Notes: generated from the letters alone by a model not told the origin. Positions 6,991 to 14,433 are shown, counted from the stretch's first letter. The stretch: DNA of 18,104 nucleotides from JANNRR01 sp031401675 (GCA_031401675.1 JANNRR010000190.1:1-18104); one strand, 5' to 3'. A program made the numbers and translations.

Positions 6991-7014
6991 GACCGGTTCC
7001 CCGGCAAACCGGTC
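6991..7014 (-). other. Intercistronic hairpin between ATPase and permease genes
   Basis: GACCGGTT (6991-6998) pairs perfectly with AACCGGTC (7007-7014) across an 8-nt loop. It has no T-run, so it is not a terminator. It sits 4 nt after the ATPase stop and 5 nt before the permease ribosome site, where it could stabilise the upstream mRNA or alter permease translation. Confidence 0.5.
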
Positions 7015-7017
7015 CTG

Positions 7018-7758
7018 CTAAACCCGCTCGATTGCACCTGTGATCAGTCCGGTCACTTCCTCGGGCGAACTGTCGGCGATCTTGCGGTCCGCCACCAGAC
7101 GGCCGCGCCGCATGACGATCACCCGGTCCGCAACCGCGAACACGTCGGGCATCCGGTGGCTGATCAGCACCACCGCCACCCCCTGATCGCGCAGACGGCG
7201 GATAAGGTTCAGCACTTCGGCGACCTGACGCACCGATATCGCCGCCGTCGGTTCATCCATCAGCACCAGCCTGGCATTGCTCAGCCTGGTGCGGGCGATG
7301 GCGACAGCCTGGCGCTGGCCGCCCGACATTTTCTTGACCAGATCGCGCGGCCGTGTTTCCGATTTCAACTCGACGAAGATCTCGCCGGCGCGGCGGTACA
7401 TCGAAGCGTAGTCCAGCACCTTGAACGGCCCGATCCCGGTCGTGAGTTCGCGCCCCAGATAGACGTTCGCCGCCGCCGTCAGTTTGTTGCACAGCGCCAG
7501 ATCCTGATGCACGATCTCGATCCCGTGCCGCCTTGCATCAAGCGGGCGGTGCATGACCAGATCATGCCCGTCCATCCGGATGGTGCCGTGGCTGGGGCGG
7601 AAATTTCCGGCGATCATCTTGACCAGCGTCGATTTGCCGGCACCGTTGTCGCCCATCAGACCGACCACCTGGCCGGGTTCGATGCTGAACGACACGTCGT
7701 TCACCGCCTGAATGGCGCCGAAATTCTTGGAAATGTTGAGAAGCTCCAGAACTGCCAC
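7018..7758 (-). CDS. Sugar ABC transporter ATP-binding protein, single domain (FrcA type)
   Basis: 246 residues with one nucleotide-binding domain. Walker A is GDNGAGKST at 36-44, the Q-loop is IVHQD, the signature is MSGGQRQ near 145, Walker B is LVLMDEP, and the H-loop is ISH. Most CUT2 systems (RbsA, AraG) have two fused domains of about 500 residues; the single-domain form is typical of the fructose-type FrcA group of alphaproteobacteria, so a homodimer is expected. The start is GTG 7758 (rc of CAC 7756-7758), directly preceding AVLELLNIS; a G-rich run about 11 nt upstream may be the ribosome site. It is the first gene of a two-gene unit with the permease. The signature region and both Walker motifs are intact, so it should be active. 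Confidence 0.92.
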   Translation of the reverse strand: MAVLELLNISKNFGAIQAVNDVSFSIEPGQVVGLMGDNGAGKSTLVKMIAGNFRPSHGTIRMDGHDLVMHRPLDARRHGIEIVHQDLALCNKLTAAANVYLGRELTTGIGPFKVLDYASMYRRAGEIFVELKSETRPRDLVKKMSGGQRQAVAIARTRLSNARLVLMDEPTAAISVRQVAEVLNLIRRLRDQGVAVVLISHRMPDVFAVADRVIVMRRGRLVADRKIADSSPEEVTGLITGAIERV

Positions 7759-7928
7759 TTGACGCCGCGCCCCCCGTTCCGATCAGAAAAGTCAACACCC
7801 GCTGCAGTTTGCCACACGCGCGCTTGCAGTTCCGGCCCCGATTTCAGACTGTCCACCTTGACGGGCGAGTACTTCCATCGTCAGCGACCTGTCAACAGGA
7901 TTGCAACCTAATATCAACTAATAATTAT

Positions 7929-7961
7929 CACTTGACTACAGAAGTCGATCTATATCAAGTG
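7929..7961. promoter_or_regulatory. Inverted repeat CACTTGA / TCAAGTG, candidate operator
   Basis: CACTTGA (7929-7935) and TCAAGTG (7955-7961) are exact inverted copies whose starts are 26 bp apart, in the AT-rich part of the divergent gap. Spacing of about two and a half helical turns is unusual for one dimer but could fit two half-sites of a tetramer. Confidence 0.3.
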
Positions 7962-8173
7962 CGATAGTGGGGAACGCCTGGTGGCCCGTCGTCGACGTGG
8001 AACCATTTGATATTGGTCACTATAGTGCTTTGCTCGCGTCGAAAGATCTTGGAGTCGGGCATCGAATACGCACCGCGGACTCACTGGCGGCAGGACCGAA
8101 CAGGGACAGCTGGTCCGGACCTGGGTGCAGTGATCTGATCCCGGGCGCCGGGTGCGGTGCAGGGGTACAGGAT

Positions 8174-8191
8174 CGATCCGGACCCGGATCG
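8174..8191. promoter_or_regulatory. 18-bp palindrome, candidate operator of the binding-protein gene
   Basis: CGATCCGG-ac-CCGGATCG is perfectly symmetric and lies about 190 nt before the binding-protein ATG. Its CCGGACC core relates to GGTCCGGACC at 8112-8121 and GGTCCGG at 8311-8317, which suggests several sites for one regulator. The regulator itself is not in the window. Confidence 0.3.
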
Positions 8192-8383
8192 TCAAGCAAA
8201 CGGCTCGCCCGGGAATTTTCCCGGACTGGCATACGGAAATCTGGTTGGAAACGCACGTCATTCCGGACGACAAGAGCATGAAGATCGCACGGCGATCGGT
8301 TGAGGTGCCTGGTCCGGCGCGCATCTATTGGCGGGCATCTTTTGGCGGGCACGCGGTGTTCGCCGGTTCTCAGGGAGGAAAAA

Positions 8384-9376
8384 ATGAGAAAATCTCTTAT
8401 GCTGGTCACGGCGGCGGCAGCGCTGACGTTCGGGGCCGATGCGGCTTTGGCCAAGAAGCAGCTGGTGATCGTGGTCAAGGGCCTGGACAACGCGTTCTTC
8501 GAAGCGATCAATCAGGGCTGCCAAAAATGGAACAGCGAAAACGCCGACAGCGAGTATGAGTGCTTCTATACCGGTCCCGCCTCCACGTCGGACGAAGCCG
8601 GCGAGGCTCAGATCATTCAGGATTTGCTCGGCAAGCCGGAAACAGCAGCGATGGCCATTTCGCCGTCGAATGCCAAACTGATCGCCCAAACGCTCAAGAC
8701 CGCTGCACCAGTGATTCCGATCATGACGATTGATGCTGACCTCGCGGCCGAGGACTCGGCGCTGCGGATGACATATCTGGGCACCGACAACAGCTTGCTT
8801 GGTTTCAGACTTGGCGAGTACCTGAAGGCGGCCAAACCGGAAGGCGGGACGGTGTGCATGATCGAGGGAAACCCGGGGGCTGACAACATCCTGCGCCGTG
8901 CGCAGGGTGCTAGGGACGCGCTGACAGGGCAGCCAGGTCTCGCCGAACTCAAAGGCGAAGGTGGCTGGACCGAAGTGGCCGGTTGCCCGGTGTTCATCAA
9001 TGACGATGGCGTCAAAGGCGTGCAGGCGATGACCGACATCCTTGCAGCGAACCCGGACCTTGATGCGTTTGCGATAATGGGCGGCTGGCCGCTGTTCATG
9101 GCACCCCAACCCTATCGTGACCTGACCCGGCCGCTCGCTGACCGTATTGCCAGCAACGATTTCGTCATCGTAGCCGCCGACACGATCGGCGACGAGGTGG
9201 CAATCGCCAAGGAGGGGCTGGTTACCGCTCTGGTCGGCCAGCGGCCATTTGAGATGGGGTATCTGGCACCGGGGGTCATGATCGACCTGATCGAGGGCAA
9301 GGAAGTGGCTGATCCGGTTTTCACCGGCCTTGACGAGTGCACCAAGGATAACGCTGATACCTGCATCCAGAAGTGA
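8384..9376 (+). CDS. Periplasmic sugar-binding protein of a CUT2 ABC transporter
   Basis: 330 residues. The start at ATG 8384 is fixed by GGAGG (8374-8378) 5 nt upstream and by the signal peptide that begins there: MRK, a hydrophobic core LMLVTAAAALTF, and cleavage after ALA at residue 23. The mature part is a type I periplasmic-binding fold of the RbsB/peripla_BP_4 group: KQLVIVVKGLDNAFFEAINQG at the start, AISPSNAKL, YLGTDNSLLGFRLGEYL, GNPGADN and VIVAADTIGDEV, in family order. Cysteines occur in CQKW, YECF, VCM, GCPVF, DECTKDNADTC, so disulfides are likely. It captures a small sugar, polyol or sugar acid; proximity to the tetronate operon points to a four-carbon compound (inference). It is transcribed alone, divergent from the ATPase and permease, and ends in a strong terminator. 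Confidence 0.9.
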   Translation: MRKSLMLVTAAAALTFGADAALAKKQLVIVVKGLDNAFFEAINQGCQKWNSENADSEYECFYTGPASTSDEAGEAQIIQDLLGKPETAAMAISPSNAKLIAQTLKTAAPVIPIMTIDADLAAEDSALRMTYLGTDNSLLGFRLGEYLKAAKPEGGTVCMIEGNPGADNILRRAQGARDALTGQPGLAELKGEGGWTEVAGCPVFINDDGVKGVQAMTDILAANPDLDAFAIMGGWPLFMAPQPYRDLTRPLADRIASNDFVIVAADTIGDEVAIAKEGLVTALVGQRPFEMGYLAPGVMIDLIEGKEVADPVFTGLDECTKDNADTCIQK

Positions 9377-9397
9377 TCCGGGACAATTACGACGAGG

Positions 9398-9424
9398 GGG
9401 CGCCCGGGAACGGGCGCCCTTTTT
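9398..9424 (+). terminator. Rho-independent terminator of the binding-protein gene
   Basis: A perfect 9-bp stem GGGCGCCCG / CGGGCGCCC with loop GGAA is followed by five T, 21 nt after the stop codon. Confidence 0.92.
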
Positions 9425-9715
9425 CGTGGGTTTCACGACGAATCGGCAGGCCGGTGCGGGGTGAGATCAGGTGGAATCTTCCTCCTGCAGCTTCGGGGCC
9501 GGTGGGGGTCTTGCACCCCCCGCGTCCACCGGTACTCGGACCGGTGGCGCACCGGCGGACGCACCCCGCAGGATATTTGAGACAAAGTGAAGCGAAATTT
9601 TAGTCAAATTGGGTGGAGCGGGGCTGGTGCGGTGGTTCCGCCAATCCTCATCCCGCTCTAAACCATTGCAATGATGATGTTTGCGAGACCCTGTCAGGGA
9701 GCTTCCCGGTGAAGG
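9425..9715. other. Convergent intergenic region with GC hairpins and an alphaproteobacterial-type motif
   Basis: It lies between the binding-protein gene (plus) and otnI (minus), with no gene. Hairpins are GGGGGT-cttgc-ACCCCC (9504-9520) and CCACCGGT-6 nt-ACCGGTGG (9526-9547). They are followed by GGATATTTGAGACAAAGTG (9571-9589). I recall similar 'C-rich, ATATTT, GACAAAG-GAAG' sequences between genes in Rhodobacterales, but I cannot verify this here. The part next to otnI carries the third 3'-end module. Confidence 0.55.
9659..9699 (-). other. 3'-end module copy 3: small palindrome, 17-nt gap, CAATGG motif
   Basis: On the minus strand, 16 nt after the otnI stop, is CCCTG-a-CAGGG (9689-9699), and 17 nt further is TTGCAATGGTTTA (9659-9671). 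The palindrome is shorter and no T-run follows, but the layout matches the modules at 724-771 and 5927-5972. Confidence 0.4.
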
Positions 9716-10474
9716 TCAGCGCCTGCGGGCCAGCGCTTTGATCCAACCCAGCCCTTCGTCTGTGGTAGACCGGGGCCGGTACTCGGCCCCGACGGCACCA
9801 CTGTAGCCGATCTGGTCGAGCACGTTCAGGATATGGGCAAAATCGACCTCGCCCGCGTCCGGTTCGGAGCGGGACGGCACGGCGGCGATCTGCACATGAC
9901 CGATGATCGGCAGCAATGCTGCCAGACGGTGGCTGAGGTCACCCTCCATGATCTGCAGGTGATAACAGTCGAACATCAGCCGCAGGTTTGGCAGGCCGAG
10001 GTCGGCGATGAGGCCTGCAGCCTGAGTGGACGTTCCGAGAAAGTATCCCGGCACGTCGCGGCTGTTCAATGGTTCGATCAGGATCGTGCGCGGTGTCGCG
10101 GCACAGGCGTAGCGCAGATTGGCCTGATATGCGGCCAGCGCATCCGGTCCGGTGGCCAGACCCGCCATCACATGAATGCTGGCGGCGCCGATGGCATCGG
10201 CATAGGCGATGGCCTGATCGATGCCGGCGCGGGCTTCGGCTTCGCGCCCCGGCAGGGCGGCCAGACCGAATTCGCCGGGCGCACCCTTTGCGGTGTTCAG
10301 ACCCAGCATCGGCAGGCCGGTTTCCTGCAAGGCGGCCGCGACCTGATCGGGCGGCACGGCGAAGGGCCAGTGACATTCGACGGCTTCAAAACCGGCACGG
10401 TGAGCGGCCCGGATGGCGTCGGGCAGCGCCAGCTCTGTCCACAGGAAACCGAGGTTGGCCGAATAGCGCGTCAT
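9716..10474 (-). CDS. otnI: 2-oxo-tetronate isomerase (hydroxypyruvate isomerase family)
   Basis: 252 residues, an AP-endonuclease-2/xylose-isomerase-like TIM barrel. Metal and catalytic acids sit where the hydroxypyruvate isomerase family has them: Glu134 (LIEPLNSRD), Asp169 (FDCYHLQ), Gln195 (HVQIA) and Glu231 (GAEYRP). The N-terminus SANLGFLWTELALPDAI is typical. In four-carbon acid-sugar catabolism OtnI converts 2-oxotetronate to 3-oxotetronate, the substrate of OtnK. I chose ATG 10474 because it overlaps the otnC stop as ATGA and has GGAG 8 nt upstream; a GTG at 10483 would give three more residues. It is the last gene of the operon. Hydroxypyruvate isomerase proper is an alternative, but the otnK and otnC neighbours favour OtnI. 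Confidence 0.85.
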   Translation of the reverse strand: MTRYSANLGFLWTELALPDAIRAAHRAGFEAVECHWPFAVPPDQVAAALQETGLPMLGLNTAKGAPGEFGLAALPGREAEARAGIDQAIAYADAIGAASIHVMAGLATGPDALAAYQANLRYACAATPRTILIEPLNSRDVPGYFLGTSTQAAGLIADLGLPNLRLMFDCYHLQIMEGDLSHRLAALLPIIGHVQIAAVPSRSEPDAGEVDFAHILNVLDQIGYSGAVGAEYRPRSTTDEGLGWIKALARRR

Positions 10475-11121
10475 GCGTCCCACTCCACATCGAAGGCCTG
10501 CACCAGCCCGGCAATCTGAGCGGCACTCAGCAGCACCGGGTTCAAGCCGCGCGTCAGGAGCGCCAGCCGGGCGGTTTCTTCCAGCTCTTCCATCGCGTAG
10601 ACCGCAGCCTCCAGATCACGGGCCGCCACCACCGGCCCGTGATGCGCCAGCACCACCGCCGAGCGTTTGCCGGCCAGCCCACGGATCGCAGTCCCCATCG
10701 CCGGATCGCCGGGCCGGAAATATGGCAGGAGCGCCACCTTGCCGAGCCGCATGACGCCGTAGGCGGTCAGGGGCGGCAACAGGTTATCGGGGTCGGCCCC
10801 CGGCAGCACCGACAGGGCGACGGCATGGGTGGAATGCAGATGCACCACCGCGCCGGTCCGCCCCGGGCGGGTGTCGTAGAATGCGGTGTGCAGCGGCATT
10901 TCCTTGGTCGGGGCATCGCCCGAAACCAGCCTGCCCGCATCGATCAGCGCCAGGCGCGCCGGGTCCAGCCGCCCAAAGGAACTGCCCGTAGGGGTGACCA
11001 GCAATCGCCCATCCGACAACCGGGCCGAGATGTTGCCGCTGGACCCCGGCGTCAGCCCGCGATCGAACAGCGAGCGGGCCAGCGTGCAGATCTGTTCGCG
11101 CAGGGCGGCGTCTTCGCTCAT
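10471..11121 (-). CDS. otnC: 3-oxo-tetronate 4-phosphate decarboxylase (class II aldolase family)
   Basis: 216 residues, the class II aldolase/adducin fold. SSGNISAR at 28-34 is the phosphate-binding region. Glu74 (TKEMPLH) is the expected catalytic acid. His94 and His96 (VHLHSTH) with His161 (HHGPV) are the Zn ligands, as in fuculose-phosphate aldolase. OtnC decarboxylates 3-oxo-tetronate 4-phosphate to dihydroxyacetone phosphate plus CO2. Both ends overlap neighbours as ATGA (11118-11121 with otnK, 10471-10474 with otnI), which fixes the start and indicates translational coupling. A sugar-phosphate aldolase role is the fallback if context is ignored. All metal residues are intact. Confidence 0.85.
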   Translation of the reverse strand: MSEDAALREQICTLARSLFDRGLTPGSSGNISARLSDGRLLVTPTGSSFGRLDPARLALIDAGRLVSGDAPTKEMPLHTAFYDTRPGRTGAVVHLHSTHAVALSVLPGADPDNLLPPLTAYGVMRLGKVALLPYFRPGDPAMGTAIRGLAGKRSAVVLAHHGPVVAARDLEAAVYAMEELEETARLALLTRGLNPVLLSAAQIAGLVQAFDVEWDA

Positions 11122-12410
11122 GTCGGTGCCAACAGCCGCAAGGCATCGGCAAAGAAGCCGGCATTGCCGAAATTGCCCGACTTGAGCGCCAGCGCCAAAG
11201 GCGTGCCGCCGCAATCGCCAAAGGTCCACGGCACGCCGGGCGCGATTTCGGGCCCGATGGTCAGGCGGCGCAGACCAAGGGCGTTCACCACGGCGCCAGC
11301 GGTTTCGCCGCCAGCGATGACCAGCCGCCGCACCCCCTGAGCGCACACCTGCACCGCCAAGGCGGCCAGAGCCTGTTCGACAACGGCCCCGGCCCGGGCG
11401 GTGCCAAGCGCTGCCTGGGACTTGCGTACCGCCTCGGGTTCGGCAGTGGCATAGATCATCAGGGCTGCCCCGGCGGGTTGGCGCGCCAGCCAGGCGCTGG
11501 CTGCGGCCAGGCTGCCGGTTTCCGAGCCGCCCCCGGCCAGGGCCAGCGGATCGAGCTGCAAGGCTGCGGACTGCGGCAGGTAGGCCGCGACCTGCGCCCG
11601 GGTCATCGCCGAACAGCTTCCCGACAGCACGATGGAGCCTTGCGGCAGGGTCGGGATGACGGCAGGGCGGGCGGTGGCGTCGATCAGCCCGGCGGCGCGG
11701 TACAGGGCGGGCAGCGGCATCGCCAGCGCCGAGCCGCCGGTCAGGAGCGGCAGATCACGGGCAGCTTCGGCGATGATGGCCAGATCGGCATCGGCAACCG
11801 CGTCCACCACCACATGCGCCACGCCTTTGGCCCGCAGATCGGCCAGCCGGGCGTGCAGGGCCGCCGGTCCTGCGGCCACCACCAGCCGGTTGGCCAGGCC
11901 GACCGGGCGCGTGACCTGTGGTGCCAAGAGCCGCAAGAGGTTGCTGTCGCGCATCGGTGTCAAGGGATGATCCTTCATCGGGCTTTCGGCCAGCGGCTGT
12001 TCGCCGACAAAGAGGGTGCCCATGAAGATGCTGCGGCCGTTTTCCGGGAAGGCGGGGCAATAGATGGTCTGATCGGTCCCCAGATCGGCCATCAGCGCCT
12101 CGGCCACCGGGCCGATATTGCCTTGGGACGTGGAATCGAAGGTCGAGCAGTATTTCCAGTAGAACCGCCGCGCCCCGGCGGCGCGGAGCCAGGCCAGTGC
12201 GGCGCGGCATTCGGCAACGGCTTCGGCGACCGGGGCAGTGCGGCATTTGAGGGCGATGACCTGCAATGGCGCGTCGGGGATTGTTCTGGCGGAGGGCGTT
12301 GTGTCGGGGATGCCGAGGTGCAGCACGACCGGCACGCCCGAGCGCGCCAAGAGGGCGGCCAGGTCAGTGGCACCGGTGATATCGTCGGCGATGGCCCCAA
12401 GGACGATCAT
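11118..12410 (-). CDS. otnK: 3-oxo-tetronate kinase (DUF1537 four-carbon acid sugar kinase)
   Basis: 430 residues, the usual length. The N-terminal domain opens GAIADDITGATDLA at 5-18 and has KYCSTFDSTSQGNIGP at 86-101, the substrate-binding hallmark. The C-terminal nucleotide-binding domain has GGETAGAV at 367-374, GPEIAPGVPW, and LKSGNFG around 409-415. This family, formerly DUF1537, was assigned by published work as ATP-dependent kinases of 3-oxo-tetronate (OtnK) or D-threonate (DtnK). The adjacent otnC and otnI point to OtnK, and no PdxA2-like gene, the usual DtnK partner, is present. The start overlaps the ltnD stop as ATGA (12407-12410). Note FADALRLL at the C-terminus, where most members read DFF. 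Confidence 0.9.
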   Translation of the reverse strand: MIVLGAIADDITGATDLAALLARSGVPVVLHLGIPDTTPSARTIPDAPLQVIALKCRTAPVAEAVAECRAALAWLRAAGARRFYWKYCSTFDSTSQGNIGPVAEALMADLGTDQTIYCPAFPENGRSIFMGTLFVGEQPLAESPMKDHPLTPMRDSNLLRLLAPQVTRPVGLANRLVVAAGPAALHARLADLRAKGVAHVVVDAVADADLAIIAEAARDLPLLTGGSALAMPLPALYRAAGLIDATARPAVIPTLPQGSIVLSGSCSAMTRAQVAAYLPQSAALQLDPLALAGGGSETGSLAAASAWLARQPAGAALMIYATAEPEAVRKSQAALGTARAGAVVEQALAALAVQVCAQGVRRLVIAGGETAGAVVNALGLRRLTIGPEIAPGVPWTFGDCGGTPLALALKSGNFGNAGFFADALRLLAPT

Positions 12411-13315
12411 CCGGCATCCCCGGGCAGGCGGACGCCGCCCTTGCGGGCCAGCAGTTTGGCAACGGCGGCATCGTCCTGCCGCCCCATGCCGGCCGCTGAG
12501 GCTTCCCGAAACAGTGCCAGTGCTGCGTCGGTCAGCGGGCTGGGCATGCCGGTCTGCCGGGCGGTGTCGGCGACGATCCCGAGGTCCTTGACGAAGATAT
12601 CGATGGCCGAGTGCGGCGTGTAATCGCCTGACACGACATGCGCGCCGCGGTTCTCGAACATCCAGGAATTGCCGGCCGATTCCCGGATGACCCGATGCAC
12701 CGTTGCGAGGTCCAGCCCGGTTCCGGCGGCCAGCGCCATGGCCTCGCCCATCGCCGCGATATGCACCCCGGCAAGCAGCTGGTTGATCATCTTGACCTGC
12801 GACCCCGGCCCCGGCACGTCGCCGAGCCGGAACACCCGGGAGGAAATTGCGGCGATCACTGAAGCGGCGCGGTCAAAGGCCGCCTGCGGCCCTGAAGCCA
12901 TCAGCGTCAACTCGCCATTGAAGGCTTTGGCGGCACCGCCCGACACCGGCGCGTCGATCGACAGCATGCCGGCAGCGGCCAGCCGCTGGCCAAGGCTGAT
13001 GGCCTTGTCCGGCGGCATGGTCACGCACAAAAGGAACGTGGTGCCGGGTCGGGCTCCGGCGACGGCACCATCAAGGCCGAACAGGACCGCTTCGGCCTGT
13101 GCGGCATTGACCACGAACACCAGCACGACATCCGACAGGGCGGAGGCGGGTGCGGCGGTGGAATGGCCGATGCCGCCAACCTCGGCGAACTTGTCGAGCT
13201 GGCCCTGGCTGAGTTCGACACCGTGAACCAGGAAACCGGCGCGCAGCAGCGACAGCGCCGCGCCCCAGCCCATCGATCCCAGCCCGATCACGGCGGCCAC
13301 CACCGGTTCAGTCAT
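12407..13315 (-). CDS. ltnD: L-threonate 2-dehydrogenase (beta-hydroxyacid dehydrogenase family)
   Basis: 302 residues from ATG 13315. The cofactor motif is VIGLGSMGWG at 9-18, substrate loop DAPVSGG at 121-127, and catalytic Lys175 in QVKMINQLL. It oxidises L-threonate (or another tetronate) at C2 with NAD+, giving the substrate of OtnI. GGAG at 13325-13328 lies 9 nt before this ATG, and the Rossmann fold starts right after it; the frame is open further upstream, but that extension is proline/arginine-rich and unlike any family member. It is the first gene of the four-gene operon, so the promoter should be in 13316-13546. It differs from the paralogue at 3797 by having the usual SGG motif rather than GRT. 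3-hydroxyisobutyrate or tartronate semialdehyde reductase are alternatives if operon context is ignored. Confidence 0.8.
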   Translation of the reverse strand: MTEPVVAAVIGLGSMGWGAALSLLRAGFLVHGVELSQGQLDKFAEVGGIGHSTAAPASALSDVVLVFVVNAAQAEAVLFGLDGAVAGARPGTTFLLCVTMPPDKAISLGQRLAAAGMLSIDAPVSGGAAKAFNGELTLMASGPQAAFDRAASVIAAISSRVFRLGDVPGPGSQVKMINQLLAGVHIAAMGEAMALAAGTGLDLATVHRVIRESAGNSWMFENRGAHVVSGDYTPHSAIDIFVKDLGIVADTARQTGMPSPLTDAALALFREASAAGMGRQDDAAVAKLLARKGGVRLPGDAG

Positions 13316-13546
13316 TGCATGATACTCCGTTGCCGGGTCCTTTCTACGCTGGCCGCGCGTCGGGGTGCCACCGCTAAATCCTGGCGGCGGTCGTGTCGGG
13401 TGGGCGGTCAGGCAGGGGAGAACTGGAGGAGACTCTGGTGGACGTCCGCTTTGGGTGCAAACCGGCTGGCTTGGGCACTGTGGCGGGATTGGCAACAGCC
13501 GGTGGCATGGCCGAGCCGAGGGCGCATCAAGGCCTGGCAGCCAGGG

Positions 13547-14116
13547 TCAGCCGCCCCAGGTGCGGATCGGGCCGCAGTCCATGTGCACGAAATTCGAGCG
13601 CGAATAGCGCCCGACGCCGCCAGCCGAACAGGCCGCCGCTGCCCGTGCCATCTGCGACACCGAGCGTGACCGCAACCGCAGGTCGGCCGCCTGGGCCTTG
13701 AGGTGCAGCGAGTTGCGGGCCACCCCGGAGGAACTGGACCGCAGCATGGCGTTGGTCTGCGGCGTACGATAGCCCGACAGCAGCATATAACTTTCGTTTA
13801 CGTCCAGCAACCGATGTGCCGCTGCCATTATGTCCACGGTGCGCGGATCGAACGCCTTGACCGCGCCAGAGCGCCAGTCGCGGGCGAAGTTACTGATTTC
13901 CTTGATGACTTCTGGGATATACTCGCCCTCGATCCAATAGATCGTATCGATCGACTCGCCCGTCCGGCCCGAGTACATCCGGATCCGTCGGATATCGCCG
14001 GCCCCGCGCAACAGGCCCGAGGCATTGGCGAATGTCGGGGCTGCGACAAGGGCGGTGGCTGCAAAAGCACGCAAGATGCCACGCCGCGTCACCTCGATCG
14101 AAGTGTCTGCTGTCAT
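13547..14116 (-). CDS. DUF882 / YcbK (MepK)-like murein endopeptidase, exported
   Basis: 189 residues from ATG 14116. The N-terminus TRRGILRAFAATALVAAPTFANA (9-31) has twin arginines and a hydrophobic stretch, so Tat or Sec export to the periplasm is likely. The peptidase M15-like domain has SGYRTPQTN at 114-122, and Zn ligands His138 and Asp145 (NSLHLKAQAAD) and His178 (NFVHMD), all present. Known homologue MepK cleaves 3-3 cross-links in peptidoglycan, which are made by L,D-transpeptidases; such an enzyme is encoded divergently 317 bp away. An upstream in-frame start (14173) would put about 19 extra residues before the signal, so I prefer 14116, although its ribosome site is poor. A small CCTGG/CCAGG hairpin (13533-13545) follows the stop without a T-run. 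Confidence 0.85.
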   Translation of the reverse strand: MTADTSIEVTRRGILRAFAATALVAAPTFANASGLLRGAGDIRRIRMYSGRTGESIDTIYWIEGEYIPEVIKEISNFARDWRSGAVKAFDPRTVDIMAAAHRLLDVNESYMLLSGYRTPQTNAMLRSSSSGVARNSLHLKAQAADLRLRSRSVSQMARAAAACSAGGVGRYSRSNFVHMDCGPIRTWGG

Positions 14117-14433
14117 TGTAAACGCCTGTCCCCGTCGTCTCGTTCTGCCCGCAATTTCGCGGATTACGATCACTTATCCCCAAGTGCCTCGACTTTATGA
14201 CACAGGACGAATCCATGACCAACCCGGCAAATGAGATACGTTTGCCAGTTTCCGTTTGATCGGCGATTTCTTGCTGAGTTTCGAGAGGCTTGTCGGAGCT
14301 ACCCGTGCTTGTGGTTGGAACGGGAAAAAACGCGATATTTCGCGTGATTCTGGCGAAGATGTGAGTGGACTTGTGCGGAATTTCACAACAAAGTGCTTCG
14401 GACCGAATTCTGAGAGCATTTTCGAGGTACTTC
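14117..14433. other. Divergent promoter region between murein endopeptidase-like and L,D-transpeptidase genes
   Basis: There is no gene. It is clearly AT-richer than the flanking genes. A small palindrome CGCGA-tatt-TCGCG lies at 14331-14344, just after an A-run, where a promoter for the plus-strand gene is plausible. I could not fix a -35/-10 pair with confidence. Confidence 0.4.

Larger units (their letters stand above)
7759..8383. other. Divergent 625-bp regulatory gap between transporter ATPase and binding protein
   Basis: There is no supported gene. The part around 7890-8040 is AT-richer than the window and is the likeliest site of both promoters. Symmetric elements seen are CACTTGA/TCAAGTG (7929-7961), CACTATAGTG (8018-8027), GGTCCGGACC (8112-8121) and an 18-bp palindrome at 8174-8191. 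TTGGCGGGCA is directly repeated at 8328-8337 and 8342-8351. GGTCCGG recurs at 8311-8317. No convincing -35/-10 pair with 16-18 nt spacing was found. Confidence 0.55.

Noticed and set aside
8258..9436. A 392-codon open frame on the minus strand
   Set aside because: It is antisense to the binding protein, which has a signal peptide, ribosome site and terminator; composition is that of a shadow.
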